The notes under the pieces are model-generated. The model was not told the origin of the DNA and did no database searches. It saw nothing but the letters and a program-made list of their open reading frames with translations. Shown here piece after piece: positions 53,413 to 63,405 of a stretch of DNA of 64,000 nucleotides. The number at the start of each line of letters is the position of its first letter. The first letter of the stretch is position 1. Source of the DNA: Plasmodiophora brassicae (lineage: Eukaryota; Endomyxa; Phytomyxea; Plasmodiophorida; Plasmodiophoridae); assembly GCA_039704465.1 (NCBI GenBank), contig JASFAU010000001.1, forward strand, positions 806,001 through 870,000, in the 5' to 3' direction. The translations under genes and the position numbers were made by a program.

Positions 53413-54870
53413 ATGTTGGTGTGGTCGGTCGTTGTGGCCGTCGGCCTGGCGTCAGCGGCCTGCGTCGAGGCCATCCCCGACGATGCAGCCATCGAGCGTG
53501 ACCTGTCGTCGGCGTTGCTGCGCTGGTTCTGCGACCCGTGCGAAGACCACGAAACGGGCGCGCAGTGTCGTCAACTGGTGTCCCAGGTGGGTCCCGCGTT
53601 GGTTCCCGTCACCCGGGCCACGTTTGGCAGCGAGGCCGACACCGTCCTCGGATGCGTATCCGGCCAGCGTCCCTTCATGGACATGGCCCGCATCAACTGG
53701 ACGCAAGTCGTCGCACTCAACGGCGATCGTGATCAGGTCATGATCAGTCGCCTCATGCCCGTCGTACGCGAGTTCAGCCTCGCCATACCAACCATCCTGC
53801 AAACGCTGAACAGCGCCTCGCTGGCTCGGCACATCGTGACACGCGCATTCATCTGGATCCGCCAGCAGGTTGGCCTCCCTGGCATCGCCAACGTGCTGAG
53901 TGATCCGCGCGTTTGGCCAGAAGTCGCCACACGTCTTGGCGTCTACCTCGGTGCCTATGTGTCCCAGGACGTCGCCAACGCCGTCCAGGACCTGTGCCAG
54001 TCCACCTGGGGTACCTGGTTCCGTGCCGCCATCTCCATGCACGATGCCATGGGGCCGGACGTGGCCGCCTCTATCGAGCGGGACGCGCCTGCTATCCTCC
54101 TTCGCCTTGCTGCGGACCTACGAGCTCGTGGTCGCGTCCACACCCCCACTGCACCAGTGGCAGGCGAACCGGATGACTTCGGCCCCAAGGTCAACAGGCT
54201 CATCGAAACACTGCTGGAAGCTTCGACTCCTGTCCGCGTCTCTGTTGTCGGCATCGCCGACGTGCTCGGGTCCGACTCGCACCTGGCAGATCTCAGCGGC
54301 ATCGCCTCCAAGGGCATCATCGATCGCCTTGATCGCGCGATCGAGTTCGTGCTGGCGCTCGATTCCGACAAGAAGCTCGCTGACGCGGTCGGCCCCGCCA
54401 TGGGCAGAGCCATGGAGATCCTGCAACTCGCGTTCCGGGTTACCGACGACCTTCAGCGTTGGTACGCGCGCATCGTTGCCTCTGAGGTCACTGGGACGAC
54501 GCCGGAACACGGCCTGTACGACCTGTGGATGGAAGCGCGCGCACATGCCAAGCTTATACAACGGGTCAAGGCGGTCGCAGTAGCGCTAGTCGGCACTGGC
54601 GCGTTCGAAATGTTCAGGCGCTTCTCGCTGGGTCGTCGTCGTCCTCCACCGCCGAAACCGCTGCGCCCGTCGATCTTGCGATGGGTGCCCGCGATGGCGG
54701 CCGCCACCGGTGCCGTTGTCGTCGCCCATCGTCTTCGGCGTGCACCGTCCACCGATCCATTGAAATCTGTCGGTGCGGGTGCTCCAGCGACCCCGAGTTC
54801 GGCTACGTCTTCGTCCTGGATCCCCATGACGATGGCCACCGCCATGGCTGTTGCTGCTGCCTGCCTTTGA
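53413..54870 (+). CDS. Secreted or GPI-anchored helical protein, unknown
   Basis: Single exon, 485 residues. It has a signal peptide (MLVWSVVVAVGLASAACVEA), then a helical ectodomain with cysteines in RWFCDPCEDHETGAQCRQL, VLGCVSGQ and DLCQSTW, and long amphipathic helices (SGIASKGIIDRLDRAIEFVL). A basic proline-rich segment (RRRPPPPKPLRPS) precedes a hydrophobic stretch (AMAAATGAVVVA). The very C-terminus is small-residue-rich followed by a hydrophobic end (WIPMTMATAMAVAAACL), as in GPI-attachment signals. A GPI anchor is plausible but not proven. An alternative non-ATG start at 53404 was ignored because the signal peptide begins at 53413. Confidence 0.68.
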   Translation: MLVWSVVVAVGLASAACVEAIPDDAAIERDLSSALLRWFCDPCEDHETGAQCRQLVSQVGPALVPVTRATFGSEADTVLGCVSGQRPFMDMARINWTQVVALNGDRDQVMISRLMPVVREFSLAIPTILQTLNSASLARHIVTRAFIWIRQQVGLPGIANVLSDPRVWPEVATRLGVYLGAYVSQDVANAVQDLCQSTWGTWFRAAISMHDAMGPDVAASIERDAPAILLRLAADLRARGRVHTPTAPVAGEPDDFGPKVNRLIETLLEASTPVRVSVVGIADVLGSDSHLADLSGIASKGIIDRLDRAIEFVLALDSDKKLADAVGPAMGRAMEILQLAFRVTDDLQRWYARIVASEVTGTTPEHGLYDLWMEARAHAKLIQRVKAVAVALVGTGAFEMFRRFSLGRRRPPPPKPLRPSILRWVPAMAAATGAVVVAHRLRRAPSTDPLKSVGAGAPATPSSATSSSWIPMTMATAMAVAAACL

Positions 54871-55031
54871 ACGTGTGCCGTTTCCTCGGGCGCGCCCCCG
54901 TCTGACAATGATGTGCCCTGTTTGTGTACCGTTCTGAATACACTTTGCGACCTGTTTCCACCTGGCCGGAATGGCGTCGCTCGCGCGCTGAGGGTACTCG
55001 GGGACGATCGATCTCTCTGGATCTGCGGTCG

Positions 55032-57106
55032 ATGGAGACGACGACGGCGGCGGCGGCCATGTCGGCGCCGGACCTGCACCCGGTGCGGGTGCCGCGCCGG
55101 AAGCGCCGCAACAACAGCGACGTGATCCTGAACCGCGGGTACCGCGCCATCGTCGTGGCCGGCATGGAGTTCAGCAAGTTCAAGTACGGCAGGGCGAAGC
55201 GGCGCGTCCTGTGGGTCGACCCGATGCTCGCCAACCTGTACTGGGGCGCTCCCGACGACGTGCGCCTGCCGTCCGGCCGGTACAACGTCGCCAAGGCCAA
55301 GGGGTCGATCCCGCTCAACGACATCGCGTCGATCGTCGTCGACCGCAAGATGCACTCGAGCAAGTGCCCGCTGTTCGCCAGGACGTTCCACGAGCACCCG
55401 GACACGTGCGTCTCGATCGTGACCGGCGACCGGACGCTGGACCTGCAGGCCGATACGGCTGCCGCCTGCCAGCAATGGGCGACGTCGCTGGCGAACATCA
55501 CGTTCGGCGACCGGTCGCAGTTCGCCGTCGGCGAGGAGGACGACGACTTCGACGACGACGAGGACGACGCCAAGGTCCTGTTCGAGTCGGACGACAAGGC
55601 GCCGGACGGGGCCAGCGCCGTCGAGGCGTACGCCAAAGTGTACCACACGAGGCGCCTGACGCGCGACATGATGAGCGAGATCGAGCGTCGCGGGTCGTTG
55701 GCCGCCCACTGCCGCAGCCATTCCTACATCACGAAGGTCCTGATGGACCAGGACGCCCGGTTCAGGAAGCTGGCCGAGTTCGTCCAGCGCGTCCGGGAGG
55801 AGTTCGGCGCCGATCGGGGCGCCCTGTACCTGGTCAGCCACGCCGACCAGACCGTGAAGAGCGTCGTCATCGAAGGGCAGCAGGGCGACGTGCGATCGTA
55901 CGAGTTCAACCAGGACCTGGTCGGGGTCGTGGCCGTGTCCGGCGACATCCTCATCGTCCCGGACGCGTACGCCGACCCGCGATTCAGCCAGGAGTACGAC
56001 GTCGAGGCGTCCTACAAGACGACCAGCGTGCTGATCGCGCCCGTGCGCGACCGCGCGCGCCGGATCGTCGCCGTCCTCGAGTTCCGGAACAGGCAGGACC
56101 ACCAGTACACGAAGGACTACTTCACAGTGGAGCACGCCGCCAAGCTCCAGCGGCACACGCTCGAGATGCGCGACATCCTCGCCGTCCTCCAGGACCACGA
56201 CTTCCAGAAGACCATGCAGAAGGTGCAGGACCCCATGCGCCTATTCAGCGACCGCTCGCCGTCCGCCCATCATGCCACCACCGTACGTCTGAGCCAGACG
56301 CCTGCCCCGCTGCATGGCGCGTATTTCACTGACCGCCGCAATGCTATCTTTAGCGCATGCCGAAGTTCGACCAGACGGCCGGGTCGGACACGTCGGACAC
56401 GAGCAGCACAGCGTCGCAGACGCCGGTCGCGTCGCGATCGCCGTCGCCGGTCGGCAAGCGGGTGCACCGGTCGAACTCGTCGGCGACGACGGAGCTGCTG
56501 CAGGACGCTATATTTAGGTACGTGAGCCAGTCGTCGCGAACGTTCGCCGTTACCGAGCGCCCGGCCTCCGTTATGCGTAGGGAGGTCTACGATGCCCTGC
56601 AGACGGCGCGCGCTCGCCTGCATGCCGATCGCGCGTCGTTGTTCGCCGTGCAGAACGGCGACGAGCTGCACTCGGTGATTCTCGAGGGGTTCCAGCACCA
56701 GAAGGTCGTGACGAAAGTCGGGGAAGGGTTGCCGGGGGCCTGCGCTCGCCAGGGCGCACCGATCGTCGTCGATGACGCGTACGAAGACGCGCGGTTCGAT
56801 AAGGAGGCGGACAAGGCGGTGGCGTACAAGACGACGAGTGTGCTGTGCGTACCGGTCGCGGACGAGACCGGGGTCGTCATCGGGGTCTGCCAGTTCACGA
56901 ACAAGCAGGACATGCCGTTCAAGAAGGCGTTCTTCAAGATGACCGACGCCGCCTGCGTCGTGGAAACCATTGACCGGATCGCCAGAGCGTTACCGTCCGC
57001 CACCGTCATGAAGGGCACCCCAATGGCCATGACGCGTATCGACGAGAACGACCAGGACGAGCGAACCGAACATGCTGCAGGGCAGCAGTCGGACGGGGCC
57101 CATTAA
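55032..57106 (+). CDS. PH-GAF-GAF domain protein
   Basis: Two exons (55032-56282, 56354-57106) linked by a 71-nt phase-0 intron with a strong GTACGT donor give 667 residues. The first 170 residues form a PH-like domain (RAIVVAGMEFSKFKYGRAKR, SIPLNDIASIVVDRK, LDLQADTAAACQQWATSL). An acidic stretch follows, then GAF domain 1 (RVREEFGADRGALYLV, YKTTSVLIAPVRD, VAVLEFRN) and GAF domain 2 (LHADRASLFAV, EGLPGACARQGAPIVVDDAY, AVAYKTTSVLCVPVADETG, GVCQFTNK). The GAFs resemble those of phosphodiesterases and adenylyl cyclases that bind cyclic nucleotides, but no catalytic domain is present. It could be a membrane-tethered cyclic-nucleotide sensor. If the intron is not used, the two halves would be separate overlapping genes. 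Confidence 0.72.
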
Positions 57107-57721
57107 ACAAATGCACGCTGTCTCCCATTCGTGGTCATGCTGTATTGCCTGATCGCAACGAGTGTGAAGGCGGGCGCTATGCGGGGCTCGTATCCGGCCC
57201 CGGGTTGGCATGTCGGGCAATCAGTCGAGCTGATGCCGATACCCACCGCAGCCGTCCATTGGTTCAGCTAGCAGCCTCGAACGCGCAGGCCCATCCAAAC
57301 CCGACACTATATTGCAATCGTACTACCAGTGGACACCCGCTATAGCGACAGCGTGTAGACGGGACATTGTGCCCAGGACGGGACAGTGTACACGACAGCG
57401 CATCAGCACAGAGTTAGGCGACGTCATAGTCACCACCCGGTTTACTCGCGATTCGACATAAGGTCGTCGACAATGATGGCCACACCCGCGAATAAGAACG
57501 GGACGTGCGGCTACACGCCAGCGTCACATCACCCGGGCCATGAACGGGAACGCAGTGCATATGACAGCCTGAATAGCATACGCGAGTTCCTGGTCTGCTT
57601 TCACAAATGCATCATTTCGACGGGTTGTTGGAAGCACAGATTGTTGCCGCTTGACGACGTCGCCGGTGACTGTTGCCAGCTCGTTATCATGCCATCAAGT
57701 CGCAATTGCTTGTGCGGCACC
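57107..57721. other. Intergenic, no gene supported
   Basis: The region from the PH-GAF-GAF stop to the small unknown gene contains ORFs on both strands without coding-type codon use. It may contain extra 3' exons of the minus-strand gene that starts near 58282 (for example a block ending near 57601). Confidence 0.35.
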
Positions 57722-58282
57722 TTAGAGACAGGTCGTCGAGATGCAATCGGACCAGGCTCTCGTGGCGGCGTGCTCGTTTCGGGACACACGTTTCAGGCCC
57801 GACACAAATTGGCGAACTTTGTGTTTAAGCATCCCGGGATAGTCGACGGTGTCGAGGAGGCTTGGAACCATCTTCTTCCCGACGACGACATCCTCTGCGG
57901 ACGCAGGATCATCGTCGTTCTGGTTGGGATCATCAACAATGCTGCTCGGCTGGATGCTGAACGTCGTGGGCATGGCCGTTACGACAATGGCCTCGAGGGA
58001 GTCGTTAGATAAACCCATCGGCTCTTCTCCAACCAGAACGATCAGGTCCAATGCGTTCTATCCGCTACGTCGGAGCAATTAGAGCAGCCCCCGCAGGAAC
58101 CCCACCAAGCGACTCGATGTCGTGCTCCCTGATGCACGCCGTCCGTCGGCGTCTGTCAATGCCAGAGTCAGACGTTAGCCTTCGACGAAGCACCGGCGAA
58201 TTGTCTCCTCGGCGACAGTACTCTGTAGACCATGGACATTCGAGCCCATTCGAATGTAGGCGCGGAATGTGGTCGGGAACAT
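57722..58282 (-). CDS. Small protein of unknown function, provisional model
   Basis: A three-exon model (58282-58194, 58152-58101, 58057-57722; introns 41 and 43 nt) gives 158 residues with phase kept. The best-supported part is exon 3: LDLIVLVGEEPMGLSNDSLE, PTTFSIQPSS, an acidic DDPNQNDDDPASAED and KKMVPSLLDTVDYPGMLKHK. The two introns are short even for this window, and an alternative donor in the last part would change the C-terminus. I do not recognise it. It is divergent from the SLC25A17-type carrier. Confidence 0.4.
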
Positions 58283-58533
58283 GCCGCCTTTGGGAGTAGC
58301 TTGACGGCTCTTGTCACGACACGACGAACGGCGACCGCAACGTATCGACAACACGGAGGTGAAACCACTACAGGCTATTGTTGTTTGTCTGCCGATGACG
58401 TGCTCTTTGTATGCCTGCTTCGCACTGTCACGAGCAATTGCAACGTTAACGTAAGGGGGCGACCGCCCTGCGAGCGATCCATTTTTGGGCTGGTGACCGT
58501 CGCTGATCGCCTCGGCCTGTTTGCGGCGTCCGA

Positions 58534-59873
58534 ATGGGTCTGGACGCCACCACCCATGCCCTGGCCGGCGGATCCGCATCCGTCATGGCCATGGCGCTGC
58601 TGTACCCATTGGAGAACGTTCGCTGCCGTCTGCAAGTACAAGGTGTGTCCAGGGATCGCGGGGCCGTGTCGGGTTTCTGACCGAGTCGCAGTGCACCGGC
58701 AGGAGGGGGACAACGATTTCGACGACGACAAGCACCTGAATGGCGTCCTGCATGCGTTATTTGCTGTCCCGAAACGGGAAGGCATTTCTGGTTTGTACAG
58801 GTGCGCTCACGTACGACTGTGTGTTTCTGTGGACCTGTTTAACCGTATGTGGGCCATCAGGGGAATGTCGTCTGCACTCACCGGAGTCTTCGTGGGCCAG
58901 GCAGCGTACTTCTACTTCTACTCGTTTCTCAAGAACAAGGCTGTTCGTGGCAAGCAGCAGCTGACCCCATTACAGAACATTGTCATCGCTGGACTTGCCG
59001 GTGTGGCAAACGTCTTGGTCACCACTCCAATTTGGGTCAGAACTCACCGTGAATTCCAGAATGGTGCCCTTGCGTATCCATCTAACGATATAGCCGTTTG
59101 TGCACAGGTTATTCAGACGCGATTGGCCGTTGATTCCGGCCGGCGAGGTTACGAAGGCATGTGGAACGCGCTGCAGACGATATTCGAACGGAGCGGAATC
59201 GCTGGACTCTACGCCGGGTTGCTGCCATCGCTCGTCCTAGTCATCAATCCCGCCATTCAGTTCATGACCTACGAACAGTTAGTCGCCCTTGTCGTTAGAA
59301 AGCGTATGGGGACGTCGCAGACGCCGGTTCGTCTGGTCAGTAGCCGTTGGGGTTTGGGGAGGCGATGTTCGGCTCTCCACTGATGATTGAGCGCAGTCAA
59401 GCATTGAGTACTTCCTGCTGGGTGCGTTTGCTAAAGCAGTCGCGACCGTGATCACAGTGAGTTGCTCCGGCCGATAACGGACCGTCCATCCTGGACTTAC
59501 TCGGGTTCTCGAACAGTATCCATACCAACTTGTGAAGTCTCGCATGCAAGTGTCGTCCACTCCCCGGCATGCGGCGTTCGCCAAGTATGCCGGCATACTC
59601 GATGGTCCGAAACATTCCTGCCCTGTCACGGTCAGCATTGACAGTGTCGCAGCATTCCTCAAGATTTATCGTCGCGAAGGGTTCTTCGGCCTGTTCTCGG
59701 GATTATCCGCGAAAATGTACCAAACTGTGCTGGTCCGTTAGAACCGTCGTTGCCGGTCGACTCATTCATTGGACGTCTGAGAGATCGCACAGAACGCCGC
59801 ATTCCTGTTCTTGTTCTACGAGAAGATACTGGCATGGTTTTTGACCATGCAGAAAGCGGTTGCCAATAAATGA
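58534..59873 (+). CDS. SLC25A17: Peroxisomal carrier of the SLC25A17/PMP34 type
   Basis: Seven exons (58534-58635, 58703-58800, 58861-59035, 59108-59335, 59397-59456, 59517-59732, 59793-59873) give 319 residues. The three carrier repeats have PLENVRCRL, PIWVIQTRL and PYQLVKSRM in the signature positions. Family-type text includes HALAGGSASVMAMALLYPLE, AAYFYFYSFLKNK, GVANVLVTTPIW, VINPAIQFMTYEQL and a final AAFLFLFYEKILAW. PMP34 homologues exchange CoA, FAD, NAD and adenine nucleotides across the peroxisomal membrane. The donor of intron 4 could also be nine bases earlier (59327). The subfamily call rests on the overall pattern and is less sure than the carrier-family call. Confidence 0.82.
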
Positions 59874-59989
59874 CACAGGTTCTGGTTCTCGACAGACGAG
59901 TGGCCCCGGAATTACTGCTGTTGGAATGTGCACAATTTTATGGACGTGTGGGAAGTGATGGGAGTGTCCCCCGTCGCGTCGCCAACGGC

Positions 59990-61439
59990 TCAGTTGACGA
60001 GACAGACGACGTAGTAAAATATTGGAATGAGGTAGAGGAAGGCAGCGATATATAGCTGAGTGGTGTACGACAGCTTTGGTTTCGCGTGCCCCTTGTGGCT
60101 TCCACCGGTCAGAATGGCCGGATCCAGTAAGTAGTTCTTCTGCCAGATTGAGTAGAGACGGTACGCTGCCAGCGGAGCATTGAGGATGACCCCGGTGATG
60201 CGGCCACCTAGGAGCAGGTAGACGCAAAGACCGAAATGAATGCAGTAGTGGGTCAGAAGCCAGGCATTGAGCTCATTGCAAATATAAACTGGATTCACGT
60301 GGCTCTTCTGGAACGAGCTCAGCTGTATGATGTCTCTAACAGTCCATCCAAACAGAAGGACGCCTGTCACAAAGCAGCGTTGAGACGATCAATTTACGGA
60401 CAGCACGAACAACAAGGACACACCGGTTCCAAGGGCGACAAACCAGTACAGCCACCTCCAGCGCGTCCCTGCCACGCTCTGCGACAGCTCGAGCGTCGAG
60501 TCGGCGATGTCCGCGTCGCTGTCATCAATGTAGTGCGTTGTGATCTCAGTGAGTTCAACAGCATCGGCAACTTCACCCGTCATAGACGTAAACGCGAAGT
60601 GCGTTTCGGTTATTTTGACCTCCTCGAGGTTGATGCTGACAGCAAGGCAGAACTTGTACCCGGTCTCCTTAATCGTGTCATCGACGTAGATATGCAGGGA
60701 CCCGTGGATGTAACGGAACAGGACCTTGACCGGCTTCCCCTGGACGAACAAGCCTCCGTCAAGTTGCATCGGATGTCAAAACATATCGAGCTTACGAGGT
60801 TCCGGTAATCGGCCGTGCACTTGTACGGGACCGAAGGATCAAGGTTCCGAACCATGTTGTCGGCAAGGTCATTGTCGTTGTTGTAGACAAACTTCCCGTT
60901 AATGTTCTTGACGACAAAGATCGACGGGTTGTCGCGGCGTCCATCGTTGTCGTACGTGTCGAAAATGACGCCGAATCCTTTGAAATCGTCACGCATCCCA
61001 AACACCGGCCCGGACAGGGACGTCGGGGACGCCGAATACGACGGATCCATCTCGGAAGACAGGACCCAAAACGCGAAACCATCTCCCCCAAAGTGAGGTT
61101 TAGAGAACACCCGAAGCCCGATCTACAGACATCATCAATGGTGGCGTAAACGATACCGTTTGGTCCCGATACCTCGACTTCCCAGTTGGCACTTTCCACC
61201 GGGTAGTCGTTCCACAGCCATCCCGTCCTGCTCTGAGTGGCCGGCGTCAGCCGAATCGCTTTCGTCGTCATGACGGTCGACCCGCCATATTTCCAGTACA
61301 CGGAGCTCTGGTCGAACGGGTGATGCAGGGAGTGGTGCGTCTCGATCGGGCGGCGGTGCGTCTCGGGCGACCCCGGCAGCGCGCCGAGCACGACCGATGT
61401 AAGCGCGCCGATCAGCACCAACCGCAACAACGGCCGCAT
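59990..61439 (-). CDS. Apparent fusion of L-type lectin (VIP36/ERGIC-53) with cornichon
   Basis: Exons 61439-61173, 61122-60796 and 60739-60398 encode a signal peptide (MRPLLRLVLIGALTSVVLGA), then an L-type lectin domain with GSTVMTTKAIRLTPATQSR, HFGGDGFAFWVL, SGPVFGMRDDFKGFGVIFD and YNNDND, and a transmembrane helix near WLYWFVALGTGVSLLFVL. Unspliced, the lectin frame stops at 60389. A 75-nt intron (60397-60323, GTAAAT...CATACAG, phase 0) joins it to 60322-59990, which encodes the rest of a cornichon/Erv14 protein: HVNPVYICNELNAWLL, LAAYRLYSIWQK and a final IPIFYYVVCLVN. The cornichon part has no ATG and no first transmembrane helix of its own, and lies in the same frame as the lectin. The model gives 422 residues. 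Both families are ER-to-Golgi cargo receptors. Confidence 0.72.
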
Positions 61440-61632
61440 CGGGTCGACGCCGCCAACCAATTCAGACTGCGCCGCCGCGGAACTTGCCACCGCGATCATG
61501 TCACTTTTTGCCTAAAATGGAGGTGCGCGGCGGTGCTGTCTGTCTGTCGCTGACTGCGACCGAGACGTTGCCCAAACAGCCGGCCTCGGCAGCGTGTCAC
61601 TCGTCGGAAACGAACCTTCCGCTTATTTATGT

Positions 61633-61899
61633 TTACTTTGCGTTAGCGCCAGGGAGAGGCGGGCAGGCAAGGTCGAGTGCGGTCTGCAGGGAGCGAAGGC
61701 GGATGCGTCCGTCAGACAGGAGGAACCTGATCGTGGTCGTGTCGGAGACGGCCGCGTGCGTGCGGAACTCGGCGCGGACGGCGTCGCGGAGCTCGATAGG
61801 TGACGGGCTGGCGCGCGCCACCCGCAGCGCCTCTCGGTACAGGTCCCGGACCTGTCGCCTCTGAATGAACTGGGCCAACGATAACTCAGCGCGCCTCAT
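61633..61899 (-). CDS. LYRM2: LYR-motif protein LYRM2
   Basis: A single exon of 88 residues, the same length as human LYRM2. It starts MRRAELSLAQFIQRRQVRDL and continues YREALRVAR, so the LYR tripeptide with its downstream arginines is intact. The later phenylalanine (AEFRTHAAV) and SDGRIRLRSLQTAL also match the family. LYR proteins bind mitochondrial acyl carrier protein and assist assembly of respiratory complexes; LYRM2 is linked to complex I. The start at 61899 was chosen over upstream in-frame codons because it begins right at the conserved block. Confidence 0.85.
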   Translation of the reverse strand: MRRAELSLAQFIQRRQVRDLYREALRVARASPSPIELRDAVRAEFRTHAAVSDTTTIRFLLSDGRIRLRSLQTALDLACPPLPGANAK

Positions 61900-62047
61900 G
61901 GCCACGATCGCAATGTTGAGCACCGCTTTGCGGAACGAATCGCCCTTTTTATATCGGATGGCGCCCGACCCACAGCCAGGTGGGTTCCAGGATTCAGGTC
62001 GCGGCCACGTTCCCGAATACATACGTTTATCAAGCTGGACGACTGGA

Positions 62048-63405
62048 TCAGCCTTGGGCCATGCCTTCGCACAGATGGCTGAGTGCAGTCTTGAAGCAGT
62101 TGATGTTGAATTCGACTAGGGCGGCCTTGTCGAAGGATTTCTCTCGCATCAGGCAGACCAGGGCCAGGTACTTGCCGACCTCACGCAGCACGAGGACGTG
62201 GCCGTTGCTCAGCTTGATCGTCGACGTAGATGCGCTGTCGAACGCGCAATCGGTCGCCAGCTTCTCGCTGCCTTTTCCTGCATCCGCGGGGACGACCCCG
62301 CTCGGTACACCGTATATGCACGAAATGTCGACAACAACGTCGATCCTTTTGGCAAGACACCTCAGTGTACAGAGGCGCGCGCCTGGCAACGCGTAACGTA
62401 CATGTCGGAGCAGAGTTCATAGGTCTGCATGTCGACTGGGTTGGAGTCCGTGCAGATGTATATCTTGGATATCACGTCGAACAGGAACGCCTTTTCGATT
62501 GAGCTGTTCGTGATGAGAGAGTCGAGGAGATTCTCAAGGAACGCAAACTGGGGCAGCATCTTATGGTAGATCTTTGAGAATGCCTACGCGAGCGGTATTA
62601 GAGCAGCGGGGCTGCCAATGAACGATGCCGCTGTACCTCGAAAATGGTGTGGTCGTAGATGGAGGTCAAATGGTAGGAGATGTGGACGTTCTGGATATTG
62701 GCCTCGCGAAGCTCTGAGTCGATCCTGGCTCTGCGAACGCGTCCGAATCAGAATGCGGAATTGCTGAGTAGCAGACCTGTGCGGCACCTGGTGTTGCGCT
62801 GTGCTTCCAGTTTGTGCTCCTCGAGCGGGAATGCGTCCCCATCGACTTTGTGTATGAGAATCTCGAAACTGATCTTGGGATTCACACGATGCGCTACTTC
62901 AATGCATCCCACCAAGTACTTCACATCCTGGGCTGCTTGCGAGCCGTTCGTCGCATCAACGACCAGCACCATCGCCGAGCACGAACGTAGCGAATTGACG
63001 CGGTCGACGCCTGCCACTGGGAGGTCAGCGACGGCCATCACGAAAGATACGACAGACGAATACCTTGGAACGCATAGCCGCCAGGGAAATCAAGGATCTG
63101 GAGATTGACAAGCGGGTTGCTGTTGATGTCGGTAACGCCTATTGAGCGCGTGGATTCCAGGAACAGCGTTTCGTGGGGCGACATCTATCCGGCAGGGCAG
63201 AATCAGGCATGCTTCATGAAGGCAGAGCGACGCGAGGTTCCACCTTATGGAAGACAACCTTCTCGATCGACGATTTCCCGGATCGGTGCGCACCCAGCAG
63301 GAAGACCCTGGCGCGCCCATCGGCCTGCAGCGCCGAGATCGCGAACGTCGGATGCTGGCTGGTCGCGTTGCTGTCCAGGCTCAACGGGAAATCGTCGTAC
63401 GACAT
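62048..63405 (-). CDS. RRAGC: Rag GTPase RagC/D (Gtr2), TORC1 signalling
   Basis: Six exons (63405-63244, 63184-63064, 63010-62788, 62724-62637, 62583-62402, 62345-62048; introns 59, 53, 63, 53 and 56 nt) give 357 residues. The G domain shows [16 protein letters not shown] (P-loop), [13 protein letters not shown] (switch region), LQILDFPGG and [11 protein letters not shown]. The roadblock-type C-terminal domain shows [46 protein letters not shown] and [13 protein letters not shown]. The family pairs with RagA/Gtr1 on lysosome or vacuole membranes and recruits TORC1 in response to amino acids. A lysine rather than serine/threonine-only variant is not seen in the P-loop (GKSS retained). The start is the first ATG of the spliced frame. 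Confidence 0.92.

Noticed and set aside
54453..56198. 581-codon minus-strand ORF
   Set aside because: It is the antisense shadow of the PH-GAF exon and of the 3' end of the secreted-protein gene. GC-ending codons on the plus strand remove stops from the opposite frame, and no domain is visible.
58232..59383. 383-codon plus-strand ORF covering the carrier gene
   Set aside because: Part of it coincides with carrier exons, but the N-terminal half and the stretches over introns are not family-like. The spliced carrier model explains the conserved parts.
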